Below, piece by piece: positions 24,010-36,242 of a stretch of 64,000 nucleotides of DNA. Position numbers and translations under genes: made by a program. The notes below the pieces were generated by a model, which searched no databases, was not told where the DNA came from, and saw only the letters and a program-made list of their open reading frames with translations. Each line of letters opens with the position of its first letter. Position 1 is the stretch's first letter. Source of the DNA: Chloranthus sessilifolius (taxonomy: Eukaryota; Streptophyta; Magnoliopsida; Chloranthales; Chloranthaceae); contig CM037597.1 of assembly GCA_021018995.1 (NCBI GenBank), forward strand, positions 31,808,936 to 31,872,935, given 5' to 3'.

Positions 24010-24190
24010 TTCTCTCCCTCTTATAATATTTTCGTCCTCGAAAATTACGTAAATGAGAGAATGAGCTCAAGATACTTCTCCCTATTCTCAGCTTCTCATC
24101 TAAAGTCAAAGGTACAACAATAATAAAAAAAATCATCAGGGTCGTTACATTCTCCCCCTCAAAAAATTTCATCCCCGAAAATTACGTACC
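24001..24190 (-). other. Polypurine tract, present twice
   Basis: On minus, 'gtaattttcggggatgaaat' leads to TTGAGGGGGAGAATGTAAC (24147-24190). The same arrangement recurs about 140 bp on, with 'gtaattttcgaggacgaaa' then AGAGGGAGAGAATATAAC (24001-24052). Only the second abuts the present LTR. Both are followed by an LTR-start-like TRTAACRAC. Confidence 0.7.
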
Positions 24191-24194
24191 GATT

Positions 24195-27100
24195 ATTCAA
24201 AAAGCTCAGGATGATTTTCTTTGATGTCGTCTTCATTCTCCCAGGTCGCTTCCTTTGGCGTGTGATGTTGTCATTGGACCAACACTAATCTCGTCGTTTT
24301 GTTTTTGAAGACTTGAACTTTCTGATCGAGGATCTTGATCGGTCTCGCTATGATAGTGAGATCCTCCTTTATATCAACGGGTTCGATCTTCACGATGTGT
24401 GATGGGTCATAGATGTATCTCCTGGGCATTAATACATGAAAAACGTCATGGATTCCCGTATATTGTGGCGGTAGAGCGATTTTATACGCAACCTCACCCA
24501 CACGTTTTGTAACTTCGAAAGGCCCTACATATCTGGGGCTCAGCTTCCCACACTTTCCAAAGCGCATGACTCCCTTGGTCGGAGAGACGCGAATGAATTC
24601 TCGTTCGCCAACCTATTAAACAAATTTTAGTGTTTAATCATGAACACAATTGCAATGAAATTTAAAGTTCGAAATTTTCAATGTGTTACCTCGAACTCTA
24701 AATTACGACGGTGAGGGTCGACGTACTTTCTCTGATGATCCTGGGCTATCTTAAGTCATTCGCATATCAGTTTGACTTTCTCAGTCGTAGTTTGGACTAG
24801 TTCGGGTCCAAGCATCTTCCTAACTCCAACTTCGTCCCAACACAACGACGTTCTGTAACTTCTGCCATATAAAGCTTCGAAAGGGGACATTCCTATACTT
24901 GCCTGGTAGCTATTATTGTAAGAGAACTCGATCACAGGAGGTGATCGTCCCAGTTCCCTCGAAAGTCGAGCATACACGTTCATAACATATCTTCAACTAC
25001 TTGATTCACTCTTTCAGTCTGGCCGTCCGTCTGTGGGTGGAAGGCAGTACTAAAATCTAATCGAGTACCCAGAGCTTTTTGGAAGGCTGTCTAGTATTTT
25101 GAAGTAAATTTTGAGTCTCGATCAGAGACAATACTGACTGGGACCCCATGTAGTTTGACAATCTCTTTCAAATTTATTTCGGCAAGTTTGTTCCCATCTA
25201 TGGTAATCTTGAATGGTAAGAAATGAGCTAACTTGGTCAATCTATCAACTATTACCCAGATTGTATCGTTCTTCTTCATCGTCTTTGGTAGACCTACGAT
25301 GAAGTCCATAGATATGTTTTCCCACTTCCATTCCGAGATGGGTAGGGGTTGTATAAGTCCGGCCAATTTTTTATGTTCTGCCTTGACTTGTTAATACACT
25401 AAACATCTCGACACATATTCGGTTATTTCCCGTTTCATATTCGGCCACAATACCAATTTCTCAGATTTCGATACATCTTAGTACTGCCTCGATGTACTGA
25501 GTATCCTGATTTGTGGCCTTCATCAAGTATCTCCTTTTTCACTTGAGGGTCATTGGGTACGCACAGTCTTTGTCTGAAGAATAACATCTCATCCGTCCTT
25601 AGGGTGAAATCGAGTTTCGATCCTATAGTTTCAATGATTTTGTGGATCTCTGGGTCTGTACGCTGTATTTCTCTGATTTTGTCTAAAATGAACGAACTCA
25701 TCACAATTCGTGCCAAATATACACCATCGTCAATCTCTTTGAGGTAAATGTCTTCTTCGGCGAGTTCATTGAAGGGCTTCCAAATTTTTAATCTGGCTAA
25801 TAGTGTCGAAGATTTTCTACTAAGTGCATCAGCGACGACATTAGTTTTTTCGGGGTGGTAATTTATGGAGCAGTCGTAATCTTTCATGTATTCCATCCAT
25901 CTACGTTGTCTCAAATTCAGGTCCTTTTGTGAGAAAAGGTACTTGAGATTTTTGTGATCCGTATAAATCTTGAACGTCTCGCCGTAGAGATAGTGTCGCC
26001 ATAGTTTGAGGGCGAAGATAACTGCAGCCAGTTCCAACTCATGAACCGGATAGTTCTTTTCATGAGGTTTGAGCTATCTTGACCCATAAGCGACAACTTT
26101 TTTACTTTGTTCAAACACACAACCAAGTCCCTGGCGAGATGCATCTGTGAATATTTCAAATTCACTAGTGCTGGAAGAGGAAGGTAGGGTGAGGATTGGT
26201 GCAGTAGTAAGCCTCTTCTTCAGTTCTAGAAAACTTGCTTCACATCGGTCCACACAAATTTGACATTCTTCTGTGTGAGGCAAGTGAGCTGTAGAGCAAT
26301 GCGTGAAAATCTTTCAACAAAGCGACGGTAGTAACCCGCCAATCCGAGGAAACTCCTAACTTCGGTAACACTCGTCGGTGCTTTCCATTCTGTAATTGCT
26401 TCGATCTTAGAAGGATCGACGGTCACTCCTTCTGCTGATACCACGTGTCCCAGAAAGGTTACTTGTTTAAGCCAAAACTCGCACTTACTGAGTTTGGCAT
26501 ACAACTGGTGATCTCGGAGGGTTTGAAGTGCTAGACGCAAGTGTTCCTCATGCTCTTCTTCTGATCGTGAGTAGATGAGGATGTCATCTACGAATACGAT
26601 GATGAATTCATCAAAATACTGCCTGAACACTCGATTCATCAGGTCCATGAATACAGCTGGGGCATTTGTTAGTCCGAATGGCATGACTAAGAATTCGTAC
26701 AACCCATTCTTGCAAGCGAAAGCTGTCTTTAGAATATCTTCTTCTCTCACTTTTAGCTGGTGATAACCCGATCTAAGATCAATCTTAGAGAAACACTTGG
26801 CACCTTGGAGATGATCGAATAAATCATCGATACGTGGGAGAGGGTATCAATTTCTGATGGTTACATTATTCAACTGACGGTAATCAATGTATAGCCTCAT
26901 CAAATTATCTTTCTTCTTTACGAAGAGCACTGGGGCTCTCCATGGTGACTGACTGCGTCTGATGAATTTCTTATCTGAGAGTTCCTTGAGTTGTATTTCC
27001 AGTTCCTTTAATTCTGCAGGGGCCATCCGGTATGGTGCCTTGGCAATTGGTGTGGTCCCTGGGATCAAATCGATTTTAAACTCAATTTCTCGGTCGGGTG

Positions 27101-27601
27101 GTACACCGGGTAAGTCTTCAGGAAATACGTCGACAAAGTCTCTGACGACTGGGATTTTTGTAGGATCGACTGTCTTCTTTTGCTCCTCGTCTAATGCTGC
27201 CAATAAAGGTACTCCCTTCCTTTTAATTCCCCAAAATCTGAATGGAGGTTCTCTGAGTGGTTGAAAGGTGACCACTTTTGAGAAGCAGTCAACCGTAGCA
27301 TGATATGTGGCTAGCCAGTCCATGCCCAAAATGATGTTGAAATCTTGAAATTCCAGTACGATGAGATCTACCGAAAGATCATGGCCTTTAATATTTATTA
27401 TCGTGCCTCGACAGATTAAAGCAGCCATCATAGTATTCCCGGACGGTGTCGAGATAGTCAATCTCCTTTCTAAGGGTACGGGACTAGCTTGAATTTCTGA
27501 CATAAACCCTAGACTGATGAAAGAATGCATAGACCCTGAGCCTATAAGAATAAGAGCAAAGTGTTTAATGTTGCACTTATGCTGATAAACGGAGAGGTTA
27601 C
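24195..27601 (-). pseudogene. pol region of the 21028-32078 chromovirus (fossil)
   Basis: On minus: protease-like '[12 protein letters not shown]' near 27540; reverse transcriptase with '[13 protein letters not shown]' near 26910 and '[19 protein letters not shown]' near 26580; RNase H with 'FTDASRQGLGCVFEQ' near 26130 and '[13 protein letters not shown]' near 25950; integrase with 'EWKWENISMDFIVGLPK' near 25310; a GPY/F-like 'YVGPFEVTKRVGEVAYKI' near 24510; and a chromodomain near 24340-24200. Closest in layout to Tekay/Del. Broken. Confidence 0.88.
24613..24689 (-). other. Intron-like spacer in the integrase region
   Basis: A 77-bp AT-rich spacer bordered by GT and AG on minus. The plus-strand relative has no such spacer here, so it is specific to this element or family. 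Whether it is spliced is not known. Confidence 0.5.
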
Positions 27602-27757
27602 CTGTTAGCATATGGCGTGTTAAAATATTTTCAAGTGCAACAATTTGATTTACAGTTTTATTGAATTCATACAAGAAATTTTATAAAACAAAGTTTATGA
27701 AAATAATCACTTGAAATACATGAAGAAAAATAACTAGATTTGGAGTAGTAAAGGTAC
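27602..27757 (-). other. Intron-like spacer between gag and protease
   Basis: 156 bp, AT-rich, bordered by GT (after 'gttattcaag') and AG (after 'tgctaac', a branch-point-like word). The 10447-20781 element has an AT-rich spacer at the same place (14290-14460), so it may be an old family feature. Confidence 0.5.
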
Positions 27758-29013
27758 CTTGAATAACTTCGTCGCTAGCCATAGTGTTCTGCTGCAACAT
27801 TGCAAAGACGCGGCCTTGGCTCGTAGGATTCTCTTGAGTACTGTATTGAGAGCCTAATATAGGAGCTCTCTCGAGGCAGTCCTTAACCATGTGTCCTTCT
27901 TTTCCACACCTAAAACATTTTTTGGTGCCTTGCATGCGTACTCCAGGCCTGTGTCTCCTGCCACATCTTGTGCAAGGTTCGTAAGGTCTGAACTCTCATT
28001 GAGGCTGATGTGGCTGTGGAATGACATTTCCTCCTGGGAAAGTGGAATCCACTTGTGTCTGCGGTGTGAGACGTGGCCTTTTATTTTCGTACTGAGCCTG
28101 AGGAAATGGAGTTCTCTGAGCGAAAGTTGGGATCGGTCTCTGTGGCACAAAAGAGCCCCTTTAAATAGCTTTGCCCTTCTGAACCTCAAATCAGACATTC
28201 CTTCTGTTAAGCATTTCACCTAATTCTCTTTCTTGAAACTGTGCATGATCCACAAGTTCTCCGTATGATTCTATCTTCATCGCGGCCAATTTCTTGCGAA
28301 AGAATGCTCGCAAGCCGTTCTGATATGCGAAGAGTTTATCGTCGTCATCTGCGATCAGATTCCCAACAAATCTGGATAGCTAGTCAAACTTGGCCTCGTA
28401 CTCAGCCACTATCATGTTCCCTTGCCGTAGGTCCATGAATTCTTTCTTCTTTTGCGCCCTGGTGGCCGCTGAGAAATACTTTTTGAAGTAGACTTCTCTG
28501 AACTGCTGCCAAGTCCACTCTTCTTCGTTGTTTTGATCTGCAGCTCTCTTGGCTACCTTCCACCAATTCTCTGCTTCCTGATCCAGATAAAACGCTGCCC
28601 ACTTTACTTTTTCGTGTTCTGCAGGCGAGGAGATCCCGAAGAATTTTTCGATAGTACTTATCCAATCTTTAGCAGCGACTGGATCAAGCAGACCATGGAA
28701 ATAGGGAGGTCGAGCTCTGCTGAATACCTGAAATCCGACCGGGGTGTATGGTGGGTTCTCGTGTTGAGGTGTAGGTTGGCATTGATTAACCAACTCTTGG
28801 ACTGCTTCTCTTTGTTGTTCTCTTTGCACCTCCATTTCGTGCAGTAGCTGAGTCTTTTCTTGTTGGTGCGACTGCGTTAAATGAGTCATTTGCTGACTAA
28901 ATGTGATCGTCATCTCACATAATAGGCGCATCGCTTCAGATTCTTGAGGACCTTCATGTGATGAGGCCTCATTCACCTGAGAGCTATTTGCTTCCCAGCA
29001 TCGTGGAGCCATC
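27757..29013 (-). pseudogene. gag region of the 21028-32078 chromovirus (fossil)
   Basis: Starts MMAPRCWEANSSQ on minus. Contains the gag core ('FFGISSPAEHEKVKWAAF', 'WTWQQFREVYFKKYF') and one CCHC knuckle CFRCGKEGHMVKDC (27876-27917). Broken. Confidence 0.85.
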
Positions 29014-29079
29014 AATTCCTGATTTCACAAAACGTTGTATGTTAGTGCTATCTACGACTTAGTCCCTAAAGGAAGTAAA

Positions 29080-29100
29080 GCCTAGGCTTTGATACCATCT
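29080..29100 (-). other. Primer-binding site (tRNA-iMet type)
   Basis: On minus TGGTATCAAAGCCTAGGC follows the 5' LTR end, close to the initiator-methionine primer consensus. Confidence 0.75.
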
Positions 29101-29101
29101 C

Positions 29102-32078
29102 TGTCACGACCCATAATCCTTACCCGATCTCGAGGGCCTAGAATTCCGTGTTATGATACCGCACGTTGGTTAAGACGACAAGCGGACATACACAAAATCT
29201 ATAAATTAACTTAGCATATGGATTGTGCCATTTAAGATAGCATTAAAAATAATTGACTCATAAATTAACAACGGGAATCATAAAAGACAATAAAAATGAA
29301 GTACTTAATCCTAATCATGCATCTAGGATAAAAATCAAACCAGTTTCACGTAGGGTAAAACGGTCTCAAATATAAACTCACACAATGTATCAAGGCTAAA
29401 ACAAGTCTCTCAAGAAATAAGGAAAAACTAGAGTAAAAGGGTTCTCAATGCTGATAAAAATCTGTCGGGTCTACGTTCTCATCAAGGTGGTAACCGACAT
29501 CCTCGTTTAAATGAGCCGTCTCCAGATCAGCAGCTTACGTATCATCAAGGACGGGATAAGCAAAATCTTCACCTGAAACTGTTATATTTTGGGAGGGGGT
29601 GAGTTTACTCAGTCGCGTAAACTCAGTGGGTTGCACAATCGATCCACCATAACTTACCCAGGTGATCGTGTGTGCAATCGCTTGAGTTGCAGTGTATTTT
29701 AAAACTAAAATTAGCATTTAAATAAAATGACTAAATTATCCATAACTCATAACATATCATAATCTAACTGAAAAATATATTATAACATGAAGGGTATATG
29801 ATGCTTCTAATTTTCTTATCTCTTTTCCTATTCGTCTCATCAACTTAGCATATGTGACATATCGTAAGTCTTATTAATTACTCCATATGCCTACACAACG
29901 TACTTCGCATCTTATCTTATTTAAACGATCTGTACCAAGATCGTTGCTCGAGCCTACTACGCGAGGTTCACGTGAAGATAATCACCTAACCTCCATATCA
30001 TAACATAAACCACCATCCAACCAGATGAGGTTGCCGGCATAGTAACCACGATGTCCCCTTAGTTCGAGACAAGGCTATAATATCCTTAAAACCCGTCTTG
30101 GCTGCAGACGTTAGGCCCTTACGGTGGCTCGTAAGGTATGGCACGTGTAGAAACTTAATTTATATTTAGCTGGCCTTCACAGCGTGTCTTACATATCACA
30201 TCATTTTTCGATTACGGGCTTAAGTCCCCTCCCCGATTTTATATTTGCGTGGGCTTAAGTCTCCACTTTCTTAACATATATGTGTCTTAACATATTCTTT
30301 TCTCATTTTTTCTTAAAACTTAGTTAGAATGGGCCACGGTGCGATAGGTTTCACTAAACCATATTTTTTAAGGGACGGGTTCCGTAGTAACCTAGATGTA
30401 CTTCGTGTGATATCGCATACTACTATAGAGGGGCTGCATCCGTATATGGATGCCTACATTCCAAGTTTCACGTGACCATGAAAGAAACCCCACCGTGACG
30501 AAGGCTTATGTTATGTGTCATATCTTATTATTAACTTATATGCGTATGCCCTATCGTGATTTTCTATATGATGAATATCATATGATAATGATGAACATAT
30601 ATAAGAATAAATTATAACATAAACCTTAAATATTTCATATTTTTGAAGAAAATTAATAAAGAGCATAACATACGAAATATTAAAGTAAAACAGAAAATAA
30701 GAAATATTTAACTACATTTATTTTGCAATAGAGTTGAAACTATACTTCATGAGGGTTAGTTGTATCCATAAAATTTGGTGATTGACTGGTATAGCGATCC
30801 GACCTATTTGAAAATTTTAAATGAGCACATGTGTCAATTCAAGGATTGTATGAGGCTTAAAGGAGATAGTAGAATGGTAAGTATTGAAAAACGTCAATAT
30901 TTGACCCCTTAAACTTATAGATTGTTATTCGATGCAAGCTATTTAATATATTTTATTTAATTTTAGCGATTTATAATTCTGGAGATAAGTTTAGCATAAA
31001 GTAGCTCAAGAGTTTAAAAAAATAATGTTAAACCCATGCACCTTGGATCATCTAAAACGTATCCCGACTTGCAGCTCAATTTTGACCTTAAAAATATTAA
31101 ATTCGCGAAATTACTATTTCAGACAAAGTTGTAGATCTCATTGTCTTCTTTCCAATGCCGTAAGAATCACTTCAATTCGAATTCGGAGTAAAACGTTATG
31201 GCCAACATACAGAGGATGTCTGTTGAAGAGTTTGGCCAAATTTCATGAAATTCTGGGAAAAACAATCCTATCGATTTTGGGCCAAATTTTTATATTTTTA
31301 AGACCCGAAATTTATCAAAATTTAAGAAAAATTTAGGATTTTCTTTTTAATAAATAACTGAATAATTTAAGATGGATTTAGAGGCACCCACTTGTTGAAG
31401 TGTGATTCGAATCCTACGATGATTTGGGTTGATAGAGATCGAATTCGAGAGACGATATGCCCGAGTCTTTTCGCTAGAAATCCTTTCTTATGAAAGATCG
31501 GTCGCGGTGATGAGAAAATTTGATGGTGTAAGATTCTCTGATAAGATCGAAAATCGATGGAGATCCGACGAGGAATTATGAAGAATGGCACTGTTGGAGC
31601 TTTTGCAGAGAAGAGAGAATAGAGAGAGACAACTGAGAGAAGAAGTAAATATATATCTAATTCCCTTTTTAGGTTAACTCTAATTAAGACTTTTCGTACA
31701 AGATTTAATAAAATAATAGTTTCTCCACGAAAGTAGAATTCATACGTGACTTGAATAGCTTGAGAAGAAGTTTTATTCCAGCGCTTTGTGTAAGCACCAA
31801 AGCAAAAGGTGATTCTCTCCCGAAATTATAGTTATGTCCTTAACCTGCTTCACTCTTCAAACGGGCGTAACTTTTATATTCTTGTCAAAAATCGACAAAT
31901 TATATATTGTTAGAATCGTATCGATGAGTACTTCGCAATGAGTCTAATATTGATATATGAAAAAAAATCAAACTATTTCTAAAGTAGGTAGATTCCAGTG
32001 TGGAGCGTTAGCACCACGCATTGTGTGGTACATCATCTAATACCGTTAAATAATGTCAAAAAAATCTGGATTGTTACA
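29102..32078 (-). repeat. 5' LTR of the 21028-32078 chromovirus
   Basis: 2977 bp. On plus it starts TGTCACGACCC and ends GGATTGTTACA, followed by the TTTCC duplication. It matches 21028-24009 over its whole length. Confidence 0.92.
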
Positions 32079-32083
32079 TTTCC

Positions 32084-32579
32084 TTACTTAAAATTATCTT
32101 AATGATTGGTACAATTGTTATAGTAACGTTTTTTTTTTTTTTTGAGAACACTATAATAACGTATTATTATATTGTAATCATAGCTATAATATATGATCAC
32201 TATGTTATCGTAATGACTTTAGCAATTATCGTAGCACTTTTATGAAGTTTACTTATTATGGAAATATTTTTATTTACTTGCTAGATTATATATACTATAT
32301 AAGAAAATGAATCTTTTATTGCCACCTCTTAAAGTTGGCACATCTTTTATTCAAAAATGTCAAAAATCCAAGCTCAAGCCCGGCCCATTGCCACCCCTAG
32401 TCTCAGGCTCCTTCCAACACAAACTTTTTGAATTTTTTATTTATGGGTAAGTTAGGCTCCAACCTACCACCTTGATACCCCTCTGATAGACTTTTCTCAA
32501 TTGTCATTAGTTTCTCATTAATGGCCAACCTCCTACGAAAAGAACCTCCATATTTCTTCGTGCTTGTTATATTCATGGT
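32084..32579. other. AT-rich DNA, no gene seen
   Basis: Contains a T run at 32130-32142 and nothing I can assign. Confidence 0.6.
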
Positions 32580-32588
32580 TTAAAATAT

Positions 32589-32672
32589 GAGAAATTTACC
32601 TCATCGACCCTGTCAGATACACCTTTTACGTCAGAGACCCTATATTTTCACCTTTACCTAAACCGACTAGCT
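32589..32672 (+). repeat. Left terminal inverted repeat of the MULE
   Basis: Begins GAGAAATTTACC. It pairs with 40838-40921 with about nine mismatches in 84 bp, including a shared run 'agataca' + 'ccttttacgt'. Confidence 0.9.
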
Positions 32673-33103
32673 CCAAACCTAGCAGACCCCAAGGAGAGTA
32701 AAAAGTCCAAATTACCCCCTTCTATGACTTTTTTTAACCCACAAAAGCGTCTTCTTCCTCATTTTAATCTGCTAAAAAGTTAGAGGTGGGTCAGGTGACG
32801 ACGTCTTCTTCCTTAGTCCGATCTGCTCTGATCTGTTATTTCGAAAAAGAAAACAGAGACTTGAGAGAAGAAGCCCTTGTATTTTGCCACTGTAAAAAGA
32901 AGACCCTACAGTTTGCCATTGCGACGCGAGGTATCTTCAGATTATCCAGTGTAAATCTCATTTTCAGTTTGTTAGTTTCCTAGGGACTCTTAATGGTGCA
33001 GTATAAGAAATAATTTTATTTTGTTGGTCCCCATTTTCAATTTGTTAGGGTCTCTTAATTGTACAATATAAGAAAATTTTTATTTTCTTGGTCAATTTTT
33101 TAA

Positions 33104-33266
33104 ACAGTCGATAACGATTGTCTATACGATTGATAACGACTGTATAAACATTCGATGTTGATTCTCTAATAAGTCGATATCGACTCTATATACAATCGAT
33201 ATCGGTTGTATATACAGTCGATATTGATTATATAAACAGTCGATATCGATTTTATATAGAGTCGAT
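33104..33266. repeat. 22-bp palindromic repeat array A (MULE)
   Basis: About 7.5 units of 22 bp, of the form 'agtcgatatcgac' plus a TA-rich 'tstatata' half. It lies upstream of the first transposase exon, probably in a 5' intron or leader. Confidence 0.9.
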
Positions 33267-33340
33267 TTGTGTTAAGAATTGTCTTCTCTCTTTTATGTCA
33301 TCAGTCTTATGACTCTTTCCTTCTCATTCTTAAACAGGCG

Positions 33341-36086
33341 ATGGTGGAGGTGGACATTCCTCTTCTCTGTCACTATGATAGCCTTCTTGTAAGCGATGAT
33401 AGCTTTTATGAAGGTGGCCGACGGAAGGTTATTTATATTTCGACTGGTATTTCTTATGAACAATTCATAAGATGAATGTCTGCTATCAATATTGTGATGG
33501 CAAATGAAGCAGTTTCCATAAAGTTCTATATGAAGATAGTGAATACTCCTGTGGTTATCAACATTTTGGACTTTGACAATTTAGCCACCCTATTTACGTT
33601 TTATAAATCCGGGATGGACGTCATAAAGGTATTCATCATTAAGGAACCATCATCCTTCCGATTCGAAGCTGAACAAGTACCTCTTGGCGGGACTGACTTT
33701 GTGAGTAATCATTCATTTGAGCCATGTAAGTTTGAGGAGGATGGAACTATATATGATACAATCCCGTTAGGCGATGAAAATAATATTGCAACAAACATGT
33801 TTGTCAGGAAAGCAACTATTGATTTAAATGATGCTCCAGTTGAGTCGTATGATGACCCACTACTGCATGGATCACAACAATGTAGTCAAGGGTTAGACTA
33901 CACTTCAAAAAGAGTAGTGGATACCGACGATTTCAGTCATATCTTTTCCGGTGGATGGACAACTTGGTTGACTTACGAATTATATTCTACCATGCCATCG
34001 ATGGGATTACCGGAGAAGCTCAACCCCATGTCCATACACATGAGCACTCCTTCGGTGAAGGGCCTAGTCAACTACGCCAGAATCCCTTCGGTGAAGGATC
34101 TAGTCAACCACATCAGAACCCCTTCGGTGAAGGTTCTAGTCAACCACCTGAGAACACCGCTAGTGATTGGTATAGTCATTCCCAACCCACTAATTAAGAT
34201 AACTTAGAAAAAGATTATGATGGCGAATTGGATGGGTTTATAAAAGAGAATCCGAAAAATTTTGTGAGAGACATTGATAATCCCCTAATAGACGGAGATT
34301 ACGAAGTATCAGAGACATCGGGCGACTCTTCCGATCAAAGAGGTAAAAACTAAATACCGAAATTAGACGTTTAAAGTTAGAGAGATCTTCAGAGACAAAC
34401 TAACATTCCAAAGAGCATTGAAAGAACACGCGGTGGAGAAAAACTTCCAAATCTGACCCTTAAAATTCGCTAGTTATCAAGTGACAGCCGGATGCTACGA
34501 ACCTGGTTGTTCGTGGCGAATACAAGCATCTAAATTGATTGAGCTTGACTCTTTTAAAATCAAGACATTCAATAGTACTTACATATGCGAGGTCGCTAAG
34601 ATCGGACTGCATGGTCACCATAAAGCAACAATCTCCTTCGTAGCCAACTATATACGAGATAAACATATGGAAGGATTCGACTACACACCGGCGTCAATAA
34701 TGTTTGATATTATAAAAGCTTATAACATGTAAATCTCATATGCTAAGAATTGAAGGGGAAAAGAACTTACCCTTAATGATATTAGAGGCAGTTGGGAAGG
34801 ACAATTTATGGATCTACCGGCCTACGTGAAGAAGATGGAGAGGGTAGATCTTAATGTATAAACGTCCTTTCAACTTATGCTTGACGGTAAGTTTCAAAGG
34901 TTTTTTTAGGGTTTTGGCCCATGTATCAAAAACTACCGTAATACACTTCGTCGCATTTTGCTTGTAGATGGCACAAACGTACGAGAACGTTTCGAAGGGA
35001 TCCTACTTATCGCCTCGACGCAAGACGGTAATGGCCATATATTACCGTTAGCGTTTGTCGTCATCGAGTTGGAAGAAGAGGATATATAGATGTGGTTTCT
35101 TGAATGGGTAGGTGCGTTCGTGATCGGTGAGTTTACCGAAAATTTCATTATTATCACGGATAGGTCGAAGGGTTTAATAAAGGCGATAAAACATGTCTTC
35201 TATAACACATACCACAACTACTGCATGATATATGACACAAAATTTGGCACACAAGTATCTCAGGAATGGTGTGAAGGGTCTATGGTAGAGCGCTGTGCAT
35301 GCATATTCATTAGAGAGATTTGATCATTTTATTAAGAAACTGAAGTAAGATGCTAGTGATCCTCGGACCGTAGAGTATATTTTAAAAATAGACCCGAAGC
35401 ATTGTACACGTGCATATATGAAAAGAAGGTAGTACGATTCTTTAACTACGAATAATGCTGAAAGCTTGAACAGTGTACTGAAGATAGCTCGGGAGAAACC
35501 AATTATTGACTTAATCAGAACTACTAGAGAGAAAGTCGCTGATTATTTTTAAGAGCGCCGACATAAATCTAAGAAATTGAGCACTCTCCTATGCCCGAAA
35601 GCAGACAAGCACATGAAGAAGGTGCTGCAATGGGCTGATAGAAAAAGAGCTCAACCATACGTGCGTGATCAATTCTAAGTTAATTCCGAAAATTTTATTC
35701 ATCACGTCAACTTAGAACATAAGACATGTACTTACAGCCATTGGCACATTCATGATTTGCCTTGCTCGCATTTCGTTGCGGCCATCAATCGGAGAAGTTG
35801 CGATTACTATAATTTTTGTCAGAAATAATTTTTCACCGCTTGCTTTAAACAATCATACAATGAACAATGGCTTCTCACCATCGATAAAAGCCAATGGAAA
35901 TTCTAAGTAGAGCAACTGTCAAAAAATATGAAAGTGAGACCACCCTATAATTATCGAAAGTAAGCTGACCATCCGAGGAAAAAAAGGATACGGTCTAAGG
36001 GTGAAGTTAGGGCCCTACAGTATGGCAGATATATTGAGTATGATAACAATCGCAGGAGTTGTACTGCGATGGGATCAATGGGTTGA
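33341..36086 (+). pseudogene. MuDR-type transposase (MULE), decayed
   Basis: N-terminus MVEVDIPLLCHYDSLLVSDD is a PB1-like start typical of plant MULE transposases; the ATG follows an acceptor-like 'ttcttaaacag'. An acidic, low-complexity stretch (to about 34340) leads to the MuDR DNA-binding domain ('FQRALKEHAVEKNF', then 'CSWRIQASKL'). The DDE catalytic domain shows VDGT (34970), ITDR (35155-35166) and NNAESLN (about 35450), which supply the two Asp and the Glu. A SWIM zinc finger reads CTYSHWHIHDLPCSHFVAAI (35730-35790). The C-terminus is basic (PRKKRIRSKGE). Decay: an in-frame TGA at 33473, a frame change near 33950, a stop near 34198, another frame change before 34480 and more stops after 34730. 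It would have acted in the nucleus on the element's ends. Confidence 0.88.
34030..34160 (+). repeat. Three 36-bp repeats in the transposase N-terminal region
   Basis: Three tandem copies of 'ccttcggtgaagg' followed by 'ctagtcaacca'. In the likely coding frame each encodes a unit like NPFGEGSSQPHQ. Confidence 0.75.
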
Positions 36087-36242
36087 TAGTGTATATATTT
36101 TTAATAGTGATAGATGGAATGTAAACGAGACAATATATATTTGCTCATAAACTCAAAATCCTGATTTTTTTATTTCGTAATAGTTGTAATTTTTTATATT
36201 GTACAATTGCTCAGAAATATGAAACATGAAATGTACAAATGA

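Larger units (their letters stand above)
21028..32078 (-). mobile_element. Second Tekay/Del chromovirus, complete ends, broken inside
   Basis: An 11.05-kb fossil element with a perfect 5-bp target duplication TTTCC (21023-21027 and 32079-32083). LTRs of about 2.98 kb flank a 5.1-kb interior read on minus: gag (29013 to about 27760), protease, reverse transcriptase, RNase H, integrase and chromodomain (down to about 24195). It is better preserved than its neighbour but still broken, with roughly six to ten breaks. The LTRs look several percent apart by eye, so it is probably older than the LTRs of the plus-strand neighbour. Two intron-like spacers are present (27602-27757 and 24613-24689). Confidence 0.93.

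Noticed and set aside
24613-24689. tRNA or small RNA in the spacer
   Set aside because: No cloverleaf or promoter boxes; GT/AG borders fit an intron-like spacer better.
26962-28847. Plus-strand frames of 87-110 codons
   Set aside because: Antisense shadows of the chromovirus gag-pol on minus.
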